In this document: positions 8,831 through 17,662 of the stretch, one piece after another
How the letters are laid out: every line of letters starts with the position of its first letter
How positions within the stretch are numbered: the first letter of the stretch is position 1
Origin: an uncultured Oscillospiraceae bacterium
GTDB lineage: Bacteria > Bacillota > Clostridia > Oscillospirales > Oscillospiraceae
NCBI GenBank assembly: GCA_934589155.1
Contig: CAKTNP010000001.1
Span: 93,592-157,591 of the forward strand
DNA: 64,000 nucleotides
Reading direction: 5' to 3'
The notes under the pieces: generated by a model
Databases searched by the model: none
Told to the model about the DNA's origin: nothing
The model's input: the letters and a program-made list of their open reading frames with translations, nothing else
Position numbers and translations under genes: made by a program

Positions 8831-10189
8831 TTACTCGGCCCAGACCTCTTCATCGGAGGGCAGAGTGGAAGGATGGTAGTAAGCCAGCTTGGTGGTGTTC
8901 ATCAGGTGCTGATAGGTCAGGTTGTCGCTGATGGAGTTGTTGCCCCAGCTGCCGCAGCCCAGGGACATGGTGGGATGCAGGCCGTTGATGAAGTTGCCGC
9001 CGGAGGCCGCTCCGCCGGGCTGGTTCACCACCACCCGGGACACGGGCAGGTGCAGACCGGCATACTCGGCCTTCTTGGTGTCGTCGGTGTAGACAACGGC
9101 GGAATGGCCTTTGCCCTCCCACTCCAGGTTGCTCTTGGCGTTGGCGATGCCCTCTTCAAAGGTATCGAAGGGGAACACCTGGACCACGGGGCACAGCTTC
9201 TCCCGGCGAAGCAGGTTCTCCCGGGTCATGCCCAGGCTCCGGAACAGCAGGATGGAGGTGTCCTCGGGAATGGTGAGGCCCATGAGCTCCGCCAGCTTGC
9301 AGGGCCGCATGCCCACGTGGGCAGGATCGGTCATGCCGTTCTCCTTGAAGAGGATCTTGGCCAGCTCCGGTGCCTTGTCGTCGGGCAGCACATAGGCCCC
9401 TGCCTTGGAGAAGGCCTCCAGCAGGTCCTCCATCTGGTCCTTCTGCACATGGATGGCCTGCTCGCCGGTGCAGGGCATGCCGTTGTCATAGGAGCGGGCG
9501 TTGGTGATGTTGCCCACGATCTTGTCAAAGTCATGATACTCGGGATCGACAACCACCTGCACGTTGCCGGGGCCTACGCCGAAGGAGGGACGGCCGCTGG
9601 AGTAGGCGGATTTGACCATGGCGGCGCCGCCGGTGGCTACCACCACGTCGGACAGCTGCATGAGCTCCTGGGTATAGGCCAGGGAGGGCTCCTCCACCAC
9701 CTGGATCAGGTTCTCGGGGGCGCCCAGCTTCTTCAGCTCCGCGTTGATGAGATCCACGCCGTGCTTGGTCACGTGCTTGGCTCGGGGATGGGGAGAGACC
9801 ACCATGGCGTTGCGGCATTTGAGGATGTGCATGCCGTTGCTGGCTACGGTGGAAACGGGATTGGTGGTGGGCACCAGAGCGGCGACCACGCCCAGGGGCT
9901 TTGCGAAGGTGGCCAGGTTCTCCACGGTGTCATAGGCGATCATGCCCACGGAGGGCTTGTCGTGGAGGAAGTGCCAGGCGCCCAGGGTGCAGCGCTTCAG
10001 CTTGATGATCTTGCTGTCCACCCGACCGTAGCCGCTCTCTTCCACGGCCTCCTTGGCGATCATTTCGGCGTTGTCGTAGATGACCTTGCCGATGGCCTTG
10101 ACCACGGCGTCCACCTGCTGCTGGTTATATTGCTCAAATTCGGCTTGCGCTTTTCTCGCATTTTCAACAATGGTTTCGATGTAATCCAT
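8831..10189 (-). CDS. CoA-acylating aldehyde dehydrogenase
   Basis: A 452-residue aldehyde dehydrogenase of the EutE/AdhE-N/SauS type. The catalytic Cys lies in DNGMPCTGEQ near residue 242, the spacing typical of CoA-acylating enzymes (compare NGMICASEQ in AdhE). GVVAALVPTTNPVST near 100 and SFGVGPGNVQ near 200 are cofactor-binding segments. The reaction is aldehyde + NAD + CoA to acyl-CoA + NADH. It is the first gene of its unit, 55 bases downstream of a clear promoter. In this cluster the aldehyde would be the C2 product of the aldolase. Sulfoacetaldehyde is an alternative, as the closest-looking relatives include SauS; no sulfonate gene is nearby. Confidence 0.87.
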   Translation of the reverse strand: MDYIETIVENARKAQAEFEQYNQQQVDAVVKAIGKVIYDNAEMIAKEAVEESGYGRVDSKIIKLKRCTLGAWHFLHDKPSVGMIAYDTVENLATFAKPLGVVAALVPTTNPVSTVASNGMHILKCRNAMVVSPHPRAKHVTKHGVDLINAELKKLGAPENLIQVVEEPSLAYTQELMQLSDVVVATGGAAMVKSAYSSGRPSFGVGPGNVQVVVDPEYHDFDKIVGNITNARSYDNGMPCTGEQAIHVQKDQMEDLLEAFSKAGAYVLPDDKAPELAKILFKENGMTDPAHVGMRPCKLAELMGLTIPEDTSILLFRSLGMTRENLLRREKLCPVVQVFPFDTFEEGIANAKSNLEWEGKGHSAVVYTDDTKKAEYAGLHLPVSRVVVNQPGGAASGGNFINGLHPTMSLGCGSWGNNSISDNLTYQHLMNTTKLAYYHPSTLPSDEEVWAE

Positions 10190-10209
10190 GCTTTTCTGCT
10201 CCTTTTCTT

Positions 10210-10231
10210 CAACACAGTTGTAACTATGTTG
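10210..10231. promoter_or_regulatory. Palindromic operator downstream of the aldehyde dehydrogenase promoter
   Basis: A 22-bp near-palindrome with arms CAACA-AGTT and AACT-TGTTG (18 of 22 positions symmetric) lies just downstream of the predicted start. Read on the minus strand, two ACAACAT boxes ten bases apart begin beside the -10 and run into it. A dimeric repressor is the natural reader. No regulator gene is adjacent. Confidence 0.6.
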
Positions 10232-10243
10232 TTTTATGTTGTA

Positions 10244-10272
10244 ATTTTAGCATTAAACCAAAAGAATGTCAA
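10244..10272 (-). promoter_or_regulatory. Promoter of the aldehyde dehydrogenase-thiolase unit
   Basis: TTGACA (10267-10272) and TAAAAT (10244-10249) on the minus strand are 17 bases apart, with a start expected near 10237. It drives the genes from 10189 to 5879. Confidence 0.78.
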
Positions 10273-10358
10273 CATTCCCACAGCCGAGAAGCCGCAAAAT
10301 TCACATGTTAAAACAGCAAAACAACACAGCTGCAAATTGTGCAACTTGCCGGTTCCGG

Positions 10359-11195
10359 TCAGAACTCCAGAACCATGCCGTCATAGGCGGTCAGGAACCC
10401 TTCTTGCTCTGCCAGGGGGGCGAAATCGTCATAGACCACCCCCAGGCCGTTGTGGGAGAAGTGGTTCAGCACAAAAATGGTGTTTCCGTCGGCGATGCCC
10501 CGGGCGTACAGGACCTCCCGCAGGGCCATGCACCGGCCCAGGTTCATGTGGCCCATATAGGTGGCGTGGCCGTTTCCGTCGGTGCAGTCCAGGGAGATTA
10601 CCGTCAGGGGATGCCCCAGACTCTCCAGGCACTTTAGGGTCTGCTCGCAGTATTCGCTGGAGTCGTTGGCGTAGAACAGGCTCTTTCCGTCCTTTTGGAG
10701 CACGTACAGCAGGGGATCGGATCTGGGATCATGGGCCGCCCGCACCGGCATTACTTCGTACCCCTCCACGGTAAAGGGCTGAAAGGCCGACACCCGCCGG
10801 ACCTGGAGATCCGTCTCCGGCATCCCCACGTGGTCGATCATGGCCCGGATCCTCTCATAGCCGTCCTTGTCGGAGTACAGGACCAGAGGCGGCCTGTCCC
10901 GGAGTACGGCGTACATGCCTCGCATTCGATATTCCAGATCCTCGGGGTACAGGTGGTCCGCGTGGGAGTGGGTGATGAGGCAGGTCTCGATTTTATGGAG
11001 GGGCAGATTGTAACGCAGGAAATGGGTGTAGGTGTCCGGAGGAAAGTCGATCAGGATCCGCCCGTCCACCAGGGCCTGGGTCCGGGTGCGGATGTTCCGG
11101 CCCCCAAGGCGCCGGGACCGGATACAGCGCTCACATTCACAGAACAGGGAGGGGACGCCCTCGGCGGCTGCGGTGCCCAGATATTGGATCTTCAT
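10359..11195 (-). CDS. MBL-fold metallo-hydrolase, PhnP/cyclic phosphodiesterase-like
   Basis: A 278-residue metallo-beta-lactamase-fold protein. THSHADH near residue 77 is the HxHxDH zinc motif, and an N-terminal FCECERC cluster resembles the structural zinc site of PhnP-type phosphodiesterases. Later acidic and His residues (LDCTDGNGH, LNHFSHNG) complete the metal centre. PhnP-like enzymes open cyclic ribosyl phosphates, but many relatives have unknown substrates. ATG at 11195 is preceded by GAGGTCC; the upstream extension of the frame has no start signal and runs into the htrA terminator. It appears to stand alone. Confidence 0.8.
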   Translation of the reverse strand: MKIQYLGTAAAEGVPSLFCECERCIRSRRLGGRNIRTRTQALVDGRILIDFPPDTYTHFLRYNLPLHKIETCLITHSHADHLYPEDLEYRMRGMYAVLRDRPPLVLYSDKDGYERIRAMIDHVGMPETDLQVRRVSAFQPFTVEGYEVMPVRAAHDPRSDPLLYVLQKDGKSLFYANDSSEYCEQTLKCLESLGHPLTVISLDCTDGNGHATYMGHMNLGRCMALREVLYARGIADGNTIFVLNHFSHNGLGVVYDDFAPLAEQEGFLTAYDGMVLEF

Positions 11196-11304
11196 AAACA
11201 GGACCTCGATTCTATGCCATATAATATAAGGTAGGGGTTCTTCCTCTATGGTAGCGAAAAAGCCCCTTGGACGCAAGAGGGAAAACGAGGAAGCCTTGGT
11301 ATAG

Positions 11305-11341
11305 AAAAAAGGCGTCGGCGCAGTTTCTCTGCGCCGGCGCC
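11305..11341 (-). terminator. Intrinsic terminator of htrA
   Basis: Arms 11311-11323 and 11329-11341 form a 13-bp GC-rich stem with a five-base loop. On the minus strand six T follow (11305-11310). It lies 78 bases after the htrA stop. Confidence 0.9.
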
Positions 11342-11418
11342 TTTCCGCCCAAGGGGGAGGGCAGCCCGGTTCGGGTCGCCCTCCCTGGGCAAACGTCCGG
11401 TTGGGACGGGATTTTTCT

Positions 11419-12945
11419 TTATTGACCGTTGCCGAAGAAACGGTGGAAGAACTCGTACCAATCGTCCCAGCTGCTGTCTTTATCGGGCAGCTGGCTGTCG
11501 CTGCCGGACTGGCTGTCGTCATTGGGAGCGGTGGCCTCCGTGGCCTCGGTGGCGGTCTCGTCAGCCTTTTCCTCGAAGGTGATGTTCAGGGTGATCTGCT
11601 GGCCGTTCCGGTACACGGTGATGGTGTCGCTGTCTCCGGCGCTGCGCTTCTGCAGGGCTACCCGCAGGTCGCTGGTGCTTTCGATCTTGTCGCTGCCCAG
11701 GGCCGTGATAATGTCGTTGGCCTGAACACCGGCGGCCTCTGCGGCGGAACCGGTGTTGACGGATACCACCTGCACGCCCTTGGGCAGGCCATAGGCCTTG
11801 GCTACGCTGGAATCCAGCTGCATATCCTGGACCATAACGCCCAGCTGAGCCCGGCCGGTCACATGACCGTGGGTCTTCAGATCGTCCACCAGCTTCATGA
11901 CGTCATTGATGGGAATGGCGAAGCCGATGCCCTCAATGGAGGCGCCGGAAGAAGTGGAGCCGGAATACTTGGCGCTGGTGATGCCGATGACCTCGCCCTT
12001 CATGTTGAACAGGGGGCCGCCGGAGTTGCCGGAGTTGATGGCGGCGTCGGTCTGCATCATGGGAACGGAGGTACCGTCTGTGCTGACCATCCGGTCCTTG
12101 CCGCTGAGGTAGCCGCCGGTGAAGGAGGAGGTGAGCTCGCCCAGGGCGTTGCCGATGGCCACGACCTCTTCGCCTACGGTGGTGCTGTCGGAGTCGCCGA
12201 TGGTGACGGTGGGCAGGTTCGCGGCGTCCACCTTCAGCAGGGCCACGTCATAGTACTCATCGGAGCCCACCACCGCGGCGTCGTACTCGTCGCCGTTGTT
12301 GGTGGTCACCGTGACCTTCTGGCCGTTGGCGATCACGTGGTGGTTGGTCAGGATATAGCCGTCGTCGGAGATGATGAAGCCGGTGCCCATGCTCTGGAAG
12401 CCCTGACCGTTGCTGACGCCCTGGGTGGTGATGGACACCACGGTGTCCACGTTCTCGGCGTAGATCTGGGCGCCGCTCTTCAGACCCTCGGCGGATACGC
12501 TGGTGACGATGGTGGTATTGCCCTTGCCGGTGCTCTGGGATTTCAGATCATCGATCTGCTGCTGCAGAGCCTGGGTCTCGCCGGAGTAGCGGTTATATGC
12601 CACGGCTCCCGTAATGGCGCCGCCGCCAAGGCCGCCCAGAATGGCGCAGACCAGAGCGATGGCCACCACCCGTCCGGCACCCCTGCGCTGTTTCTTTGCC
12701 TTGGGTGCCTTGGGGGCCTTCCCGCTGTTGCCGGGATAAGCCCAGCTGTCGCGGCAGGCATTGCTGCCGGGGCCCGCCTGGGCGGCGCCGGCTTCGGGCT
12801 GTGCCGTGTAGGCCGCTCCGGTATTCCCTTCGGGCGCCGTATGGGCTGCCTCGGCGCTGCTTTCCGCGGGGGCAGGAGCGGGCTCCTGCTCCGTGTTATT
12901 TTCAGAGTTGGCATTCCAACCGTTGATGTTTTCAAGGTCGTCCAT
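11419..12945 (-). CDS. htrA: HtrA/DegP-type membrane-anchored serine protease
   Basis: A 508-residue trypsin-like S1C protease with the Gram-positive HtrA layout: a long acidic and Ala/Pro-rich cytoplasmic tail, one membrane span (about residues 92-116), the protease domain with catalytic His in TNHHV (near 200), Asp in YDVALLK (near 231) and Ser in GNSGGP (near 303), then one PDZ domain (about 385-470) and a Ser/Asp-rich end. It degrades or refolds misfolded exported proteins on the outer face of the membrane. The ATG at 12945 is preferred because an AAGGAG lies eight to nine bases upstream, while the ATG at 12954 abuts that site. A terminator follows at 11305. Confidence 0.93.
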   Translation of the reverse strand: MDDLENINGWNANSENNTEQEPAPAPAESSAEAAHTAPEGNTGAAYTAQPEAGAAQAGPGSNACRDSWAYPGNSGKAPKAPKAKKQRRGAGRVVAIALVCAILGGLGGGAITGAVAYNRYSGETQALQQQIDDLKSQSTGKGNTTIVTSVSAEGLKSGAQIYAENVDTVVSITTQGVSNGQGFQSMGTGFIISDDGYILTNHHVIANGQKVTVTTNNGDEYDAAVVGSDEYYDVALLKVDAANLPTVTIGDSDSTTVGEEVVAIGNALGELTSSFTGGYLSGKDRMVSTDGTSVPMMQTDAAINSGNSGGPLFNMKGEVIGITSAKYSGSTSSGASIEGIGFAIPINDVMKLVDDLKTHGHVTGRAQLGVMVQDMQLDSSVAKAYGLPKGVQVVSVNTGSAAEAAGVQANDIITALGSDKIESTSDLRVALQKRSAGDSDTITVYRNGQQITLNITFEEKADETATEATEATAPNDDSQSGSDSQLPDKDSSWDDWYEFFHRFFGNGQ

Positions 12946-13041
12946 GTCTCGCATCTCCTTGTTTTTTATTGATATCCATACTATAGGCCCACTTTATGAC
13001 AAAAGTGTGACATGAAATGGAACGAATCTTGAATTTCCGTT

Positions 13042-14331
13042 TTATTCCACCGGGCGGCCCAGCTCCTCCGTGATCCGGACGGCCATGGCCTTCAGCACCG
13101 CGGCCACATGGGCCCGGGTGGCGGTGGCCTTGGGGGCCGCCCGTCCGTCGCCCATGCCGGAGATGAGCCCGGCGTCCACGCTCCACTCCATGGCCGTTAC
13201 GGCGTAGGCGGAGATGTCGCCGCTGTCCGTAAAGCCGGTGAGACCGGCCCGGCCCGTCCGGTCCAGACCCAGGTATCCGGCGTAGCGGTATAGAATCGTT
13301 ACCATCTGCTCCCGGGTCACGGCAGCGTCGGGGGAGAAGCGGCCGCCGCCGGTGCCCGCCAGGATCCCCTGGGAGGCGGCCCAGTTCACGGCGTCATAGT
13401 ACCAGGCGCCGGGAGCCACGTCGGAGAAGTGGGATCCGTCGCAGTCCGGGGATCCCTCGATTCGGTGGATGGCCGCCGCCAGCATGGCCCGGGTCATGGT
13501 GGAGCCCGGGGCGTAGCGGTCGGCGGAGACCCCCTGCAGCAGGCCGTGGCTGTATACAAAGGCCACGGTGTCGGCATACCAGTCTCCGGCGTTCACGTCC
13601 CGGAAATCCGGACGGATGGAGACAAAGGAGAGAGGGCCGCCCTCCCAGACGGCGTAGCCCCGGCCGTCCCGGACGAAGGACTTCTGCAGGATCTCTCCCT
13701 CCGGCGTCACCGCCACCAGATCCGGAGCCGGAGCGGCGGTGACCTTCTGAATCGCGGTTATGCCGCAGACGGAGCAGCGGCGGCTCTGTTTATTCCCTGC
13801 GCCGGTGACCCAGCCGGTCCATTGATGCAGGGCGGCGTTCACCTTGGCTCCGCAGACGGTGCAGAGCTGCCAGTGCTGGCTGGTGTTTTCCGCCCAGGCC
13901 AGGCCCGGTTGGTGAGCCGTCATGGCGATGGCCTCCGTGCGGACCTCCCGGCATACGGTGCAAGTATATTCCATCCTGCCCTCTTTCATACAGGTTGGCG
14001 CCTCTGTGACCCGACCCTGGTCCCAGATGTGGCCCGGCGCGTCCAGAATGTTCCGCTGGATCCGCTGGCAGACCCGGCAGGCCACCACCTCAATCCGCTC
14101 GGTCGTGCAGGAGCCGGGGTCCTCCACGGATAAAAGAGACCACTGGTGGTCGCCCACCTCCATTTTCTCGCCGCAGAGGGTGCAGGTCTTCCAGTGCCGG
14201 TTTGGATCCTCCAGATACCAGTTGACCCCGGCCTCATGGGTGTGATCCTCGGCGGCCCGGGCGGAAAGGGGAAACGCCGCCACAAGACAGATCGTCAGAA
14301 ATAGAACGAAAATTCTGGACCGAAAACCCAT
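13042..14331 (-). CDS. SLH-domain surface protein with N-terminal Cys/His repeats
   Basis: A 429-residue secreted protein. A signal peptide (MGFRSRIFVLFLTICL, cleavage after SARA near residue 26) is followed by three or four repeats of about 40-45 residues with CxxC pairs and H-x-W (for example TCTLCGEK then HQW; LCTVCGAK then HQW). Three S-layer homology domains fill residues about 235-425 (DVNAGDWYADTVAFVYSHGL, DVAPGAWYYDAVNWAAS and a third). SLH domains bind pyruvylated wall polymers and hold the protein on the cell surface. The Cys/His repeats look like small metal-binding modules; their function is unknown. It is transcribed from the promoter at 14388-14416. Confidence 0.85.
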   Translation of the reverse strand: MGFRSRIFVLFLTICLVAAFPLSARAAEDHTHEAGVNWYLEDPNRHWKTCTLCGEKMEVGDHQWSLLSVEDPGSCTTERIEVVACRVCQRIQRNILDAPGHIWDQGRVTEAPTCMKEGRMEYTCTVCREVRTEAIAMTAHQPGLAWAENTSQHWQLCTVCGAKVNAALHQWTGWVTGAGNKQSRRCSVCGITAIQKVTAAPAPDLVAVTPEGEILQKSFVRDGRGYAVWEGGPLSFVSIRPDFRDVNAGDWYADTVAFVYSHGLLQGVSADRYAPGSTMTRAMLAAAIHRIEGSPDCDGSHFSDVAPGAWYYDAVNWAASQGILAGTGGGRFSPDAAVTREQMVTILYRYAGYLGLDRTGRAGLTGFTDSGDISAYAVTAMEWSVDAGLISGMGDGRAAPKATATRAHVAAVLKAMAVRITEELGRPVE

Positions 14332-14387
14332 GCTTCTCTCTCCTTTTTTACGTTATGATCCATGTAAGTTTCATTTTCTGCGATCTA

Positions 14388-14416
14388 ATTTTATCGAATC
14401 CAGTCGATTTTTTCAA
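14388..14416 (-). promoter_or_regulatory. Promoter of the SLH-protein gene
   Basis: TTGAAA (14411-14416) and TAAAAT (14388-14393) on the minus strand are 17 bases apart, 57 bases before the start codon. Confidence 0.65.
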
Positions 14417-14686
14417 TCCCTTTTTCTGCATATTTTTCTGTTTTTCGACATCTTTCCGGCCTTATCTCCACAGATCGCGCTCCGCCGGGCCCCTTGCTGC
14501 CGACCGGAGAGGTATTTTTCCACACTATATCCTGCCGCAGGATATATTTTCTTACCTTCATGCCTATGCCGCCCTGGCCCGATTCCGCGAAATATTAAGA
14601 CAAGAAATAAATAAAAAATTAGATAGTGTAAATGGCGAAAATAAAGGAATAATGTACATTTTTCTAACATTGCAGTCGTTTTTTAA
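14417..14686. other. Non-coding gap between SLH gene and CRISPR array
   Basis: AT-rich stretch without a credible gene. It contains a compact hairpin, TATATCCTG (14526-14534) with CAGGATATA (14538-14546), followed on the plus strand by TTTTCTT. It lies downstream of the CRISPR transcript, but the T run is on the wrong strand for terminating that transcript. Confidence 0.6.
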
Positions 14687-17190
14687 GTTGCCCCTCACGC
14701 CCCTGCGTGAGGGGCGACAAGTGCTGGCGAATACCTTACGGTATTCTTTTCCCTATTTCTACTCACGCCCCTGCGTGAGGGGCGACTAGCCAAGTTAAGA
14801 AACACAAACCCCGGCGGCAAATTTCTACTCACGCCCCTGCGTGAGGGGCGACCTGGATCCGGCTGTCATCCAGGGCTCCCTGCACATGATTTCTACTCAC
14901 GCCCCTGCGTGAGGGGCGACGGAAGTTCGTCCCTGCTGATGGCTGTGTGCGTCCATTTCTACTCACGCCCCTGCGTGAGGGGCGACCAGATCCCAAACAA
15001 CACCAGCGGCACGGCCACGGTATTTCTACTCACGCCCCTGCGTGAGGGGCGACGCGCGAAGATGGGTCGTGACGTTGTCGGCCTCCATATTTCTACTCAC
15101 GCCCCTGCGTGAGGGGCGACATTATTGATGATTTTTTTGATAGATTTGGATATGCATTTCTACTCACGCCCCTGCGTGAGGGGCGACTAACACAAAAAGA
15201 ACTAGCAGAAATATTAAAAACAGATTTCTACTCACGCCCCTGCGTGAGGGGCGACTGAAAACAGCCCGTCCGTTGCGCTATGCTCTCGCTCATTTCTACT
15301 CACGCCCCTGCGTGAGGGGCGACAACTTATTTTGGGCGGTTACTGGTTAATAAATTTTTATTTCTACTCACGCCCCTGCGTGAGGGGCGACGAGATCCGG
15401 GAGGACTGGGCCAGCAAGCACTGGATATTTCTACTCACGCCCCTGCGTGAGGGGCGACAGCTGACGGTGGAGGCCCTGAACAACCTGATCCCCATTTCTA
15501 CTCACGCCCCTGCGTGAGGGGCGACATAGCACCCATTAAGATTTATCACCCCTATGAAGATTTCTACTCACGCCCCTGCGTGAGGGGCGACGGTGTAAAA
15601 GTCAACGGAGAGGGAAGAAAAAGTACCATTTCTACTCACGCCCCTGCGTGAGGGGCGACTTTAACTATGACCCGTGTAAACATTATCGGTATTCATTTCT
15701 ACTCACGCCCCTGCGTGAGGGGCGACGCCAAAGGGGGCCAAGGTCCGAGAGCAGTACTACATTTCTACTCACGCCCCTGCGTGAGGGGCGACGGCATTGT
15801 GCCGGTACCAGGATATTTGCCACAAAAATTTCTACTCACGCCCCTGCGTGAGGGGCGACACCAGTAATGGTAGTAGCTACAGTAGTTACCTGGATTTCTA
15901 CTCACGCCCCTGCGTGAGGGGCGACTGCCAAGAACCATCTTGATGTTGTTCGGGGACCAAATTTCTACTCACGCCCCTGCGTGAGGGGCGACGTAAACGC
16001 CGAGGCTCGCCAGTGCGGGGCCAAATTTCTACTCACGCCCCTGCGTGAGGGGCGACGGAAAAGGCCACCATGCAAATCGGCGGCTGGTCCATTTCTACTC
16101 ACGCCCCTGCGTGAGGGGCGACGAAAGGAAGATTGAAATGGAACGTGAAGAAATTATTTCTACTCACGCCCCTGCGTGAGGGGCGACACAAGGGGCCCAC
16201 GTACCGGGCGAAGGCCTGGAAGATTTCTACTCACGCCCCTGCGTGAGGGGCGACTCTCATACGTGGTCAAAAGCACTTGCAAGACAAAATTTCTACTCAC
16301 GCCCCTGCGTGAGGGGCGACTGCTTTCCGTTGGCTCCGCCGCCGGATCCGCATGATTTCTACTCACGCCCCTGCGTGAGGGGCGACGAATGACGCTCTTA
16401 CTTATCTAGGCGTTACAAACTCCATTTCTACTCACGCCCCTGCGTGAGGGGCGACCGGGGCCGCAAAAAGCACCGCCGAAAATGCCGAACAATTTCTACT
16501 CACGCCCCTGCGTGAGGGGCGACCCTCTCCGGAGTGGCGAATAATTCCGCAAAGAATATTTCTACTCACGCCCCTGCGTGAGGGGCGACCGGTCCGCAAA
16601 CGGGGGGCCACTCAATGTGTATATTTCTACTCACGCCCCTGCGTGAGGGGCGACGGGGCCCCCACGGGATAGCGGTTCCCGGACTCGCTTATTTCTACTC
16701 ACGCCCCTGCGTGAGGGGCGACCAGAGACGGCTACACCGATAGCCAACAGAGGGAGCAATTTCTACTCACGCCCCTGCGTGAGGGGCGACCCAACACCAC
16801 CCGAGAAACGATATGCTAAAGTTTCATTTCTACTCACGCCCCTGCGTGAGGGGCGACCGTCAACGGCAGACGGGCTAACCGTTACATTAGTATTTCTACT
16901 CACGCCCCTGCGTGAGGGGCGACAATTATTCGCCACTCCGGAGAGGTTGTAGTCTCTTATTTCTACTCACGCCCCTGCGTGAGGGGCGACATAGAGCCGT
17001 TAGGCCGCATTGGTGCTACACCAAATTTCTACTCACGCCCCTGCGTGAGGGGCGACATGACGCTCTTACTTATCTAGGCGTTACAAATTCCATTTCTACT
17101 CACGCCCCTGCGTGAGGGGCGACCCGCAACCGTAACAATTACCGCAACGAGTGTTTTCATTTCTACTCACGCCCCTGCGTGAGGGGCGAC
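14687..17190 (-). CRISPR. Type I-C CRISPR array, 38 repeats and 37 spacers
   Basis: The repeat is 32 bases. In the transcribed (minus) sense it begins GTCGCCCCTCACGC and ends GTGAGTAGAAAT, which is the type I-C repeat class with a GTCGC start and GAAAT end. I counted 38 copies, all identical except the last (14687-14718), whose outer seven or so bases have changed. Spacers are 32-37 bases, mostly 34-36. Cas2 lies on the 17190 side, so new spacers should enter there and the altered copy at 14687 is the old, trailer end. Two spacer pairs share targets: spacers at 16387-16423 and 17057-17091, and spacers at 16524-16557 and 16924-16958. Confidence 0.97.
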
Positions 17191-17365
17191 AGCAATTTTG
17201 CACAAATCCGACTGCGGATATTACTGCAAATTGCTGAAAGTTCACACGTTTTTCTTGCGGACTTCTCAAATAACTTCCCAGAATCCTTAAAAAACGTGGA
17301 GATCAATGGGATTTCCTGCGCCAACCTCTCGGGGAATCCTGTTCGGGCTGGGGCGGCGCAGGAGG
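17191..17365 (-). promoter_or_regulatory. CRISPR leader
   Basis: This 175-base gap between cas2 and the newest repeat is AT-rich next to the array. It contains a short inverted repeat (AGCAATTT near 17191 with AAATTGCT near 17227) and an 8-bp inverted pair CCTGCGCC/GGCGCAGG nearer cas2. Position and composition fit a leader holding the array promoter and integration signals; I could not assign clear promoter boxes. Confidence 0.65.
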
Positions 17366-17656
17366 TTAAAAGATCAGGGGACTGCCGGCTTCTACCAGGG
17401 GGCGCTTGCCCATGGTCTCAATCCGGTTCTCATAGGAGTTACCTAGTCGATAAAAGCGGACCGAGTCCTGGGACATATCAATGACCTTTCCAAGTTCCTG
17501 CTTCAGTACCACCAATTGCGCGGCATCTACCAATACCTCGAATACAGAGTTTTGAACCCTCATTCCATGGCGCTCACAGATCTTCGCGACCTTTCGCAGG
17601 CGCTTTTGTCCAGCAGCATCCGATGTGTCCACATCATAGGTCACAACAAGCATCAT
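17366..17656 (-). CDS. cas2: CRISPR-associated endonuclease Cas2
   Basis: A 96-residue Cas2 of normal length with the ferredoxin-like start MLVVTYDVDT, whose first Asp is the conserved metal ligand, and VQNSVFEVLVD in the middle. Cas2 dimers bridge two Cas1 dimers in the spacer-integration complex. It is the last gene of the cas operon, six bases after cas1, with a GGAGG site eight to nine bases before the ATG. The array leader follows. Confidence 0.95.
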   Translation of the reverse strand: MMLVVTYDVDTSDAAGQKRLRKVAKICERHGMRVQNSVFEVLVDAAQLVVLKQELGKVIDMSQDSVRFYRLGNSYENRIETMGKRPLVEAGSPLIF

Positions 17657-17662
17657 GGGCAG

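Noticed and set aside
11246..11461. Small minus-strand frame between the MBL gene and htrA
   Set aside because: It overlaps the htrA terminator and the htrA 3' end and has no start signal.
14719..17158. Possible self-targeting spacers against the integrated element
   Set aside because: By eye I found no spacer matching the element or the rest of the window; a full alignment would be needed to exclude it.
14687..17190. Short open frames reading through repeats and spacers
   Set aside because: They consist of repeated translations of the CRISPR repeat (STHAPA, YSRPCVRGD) and are not genes.
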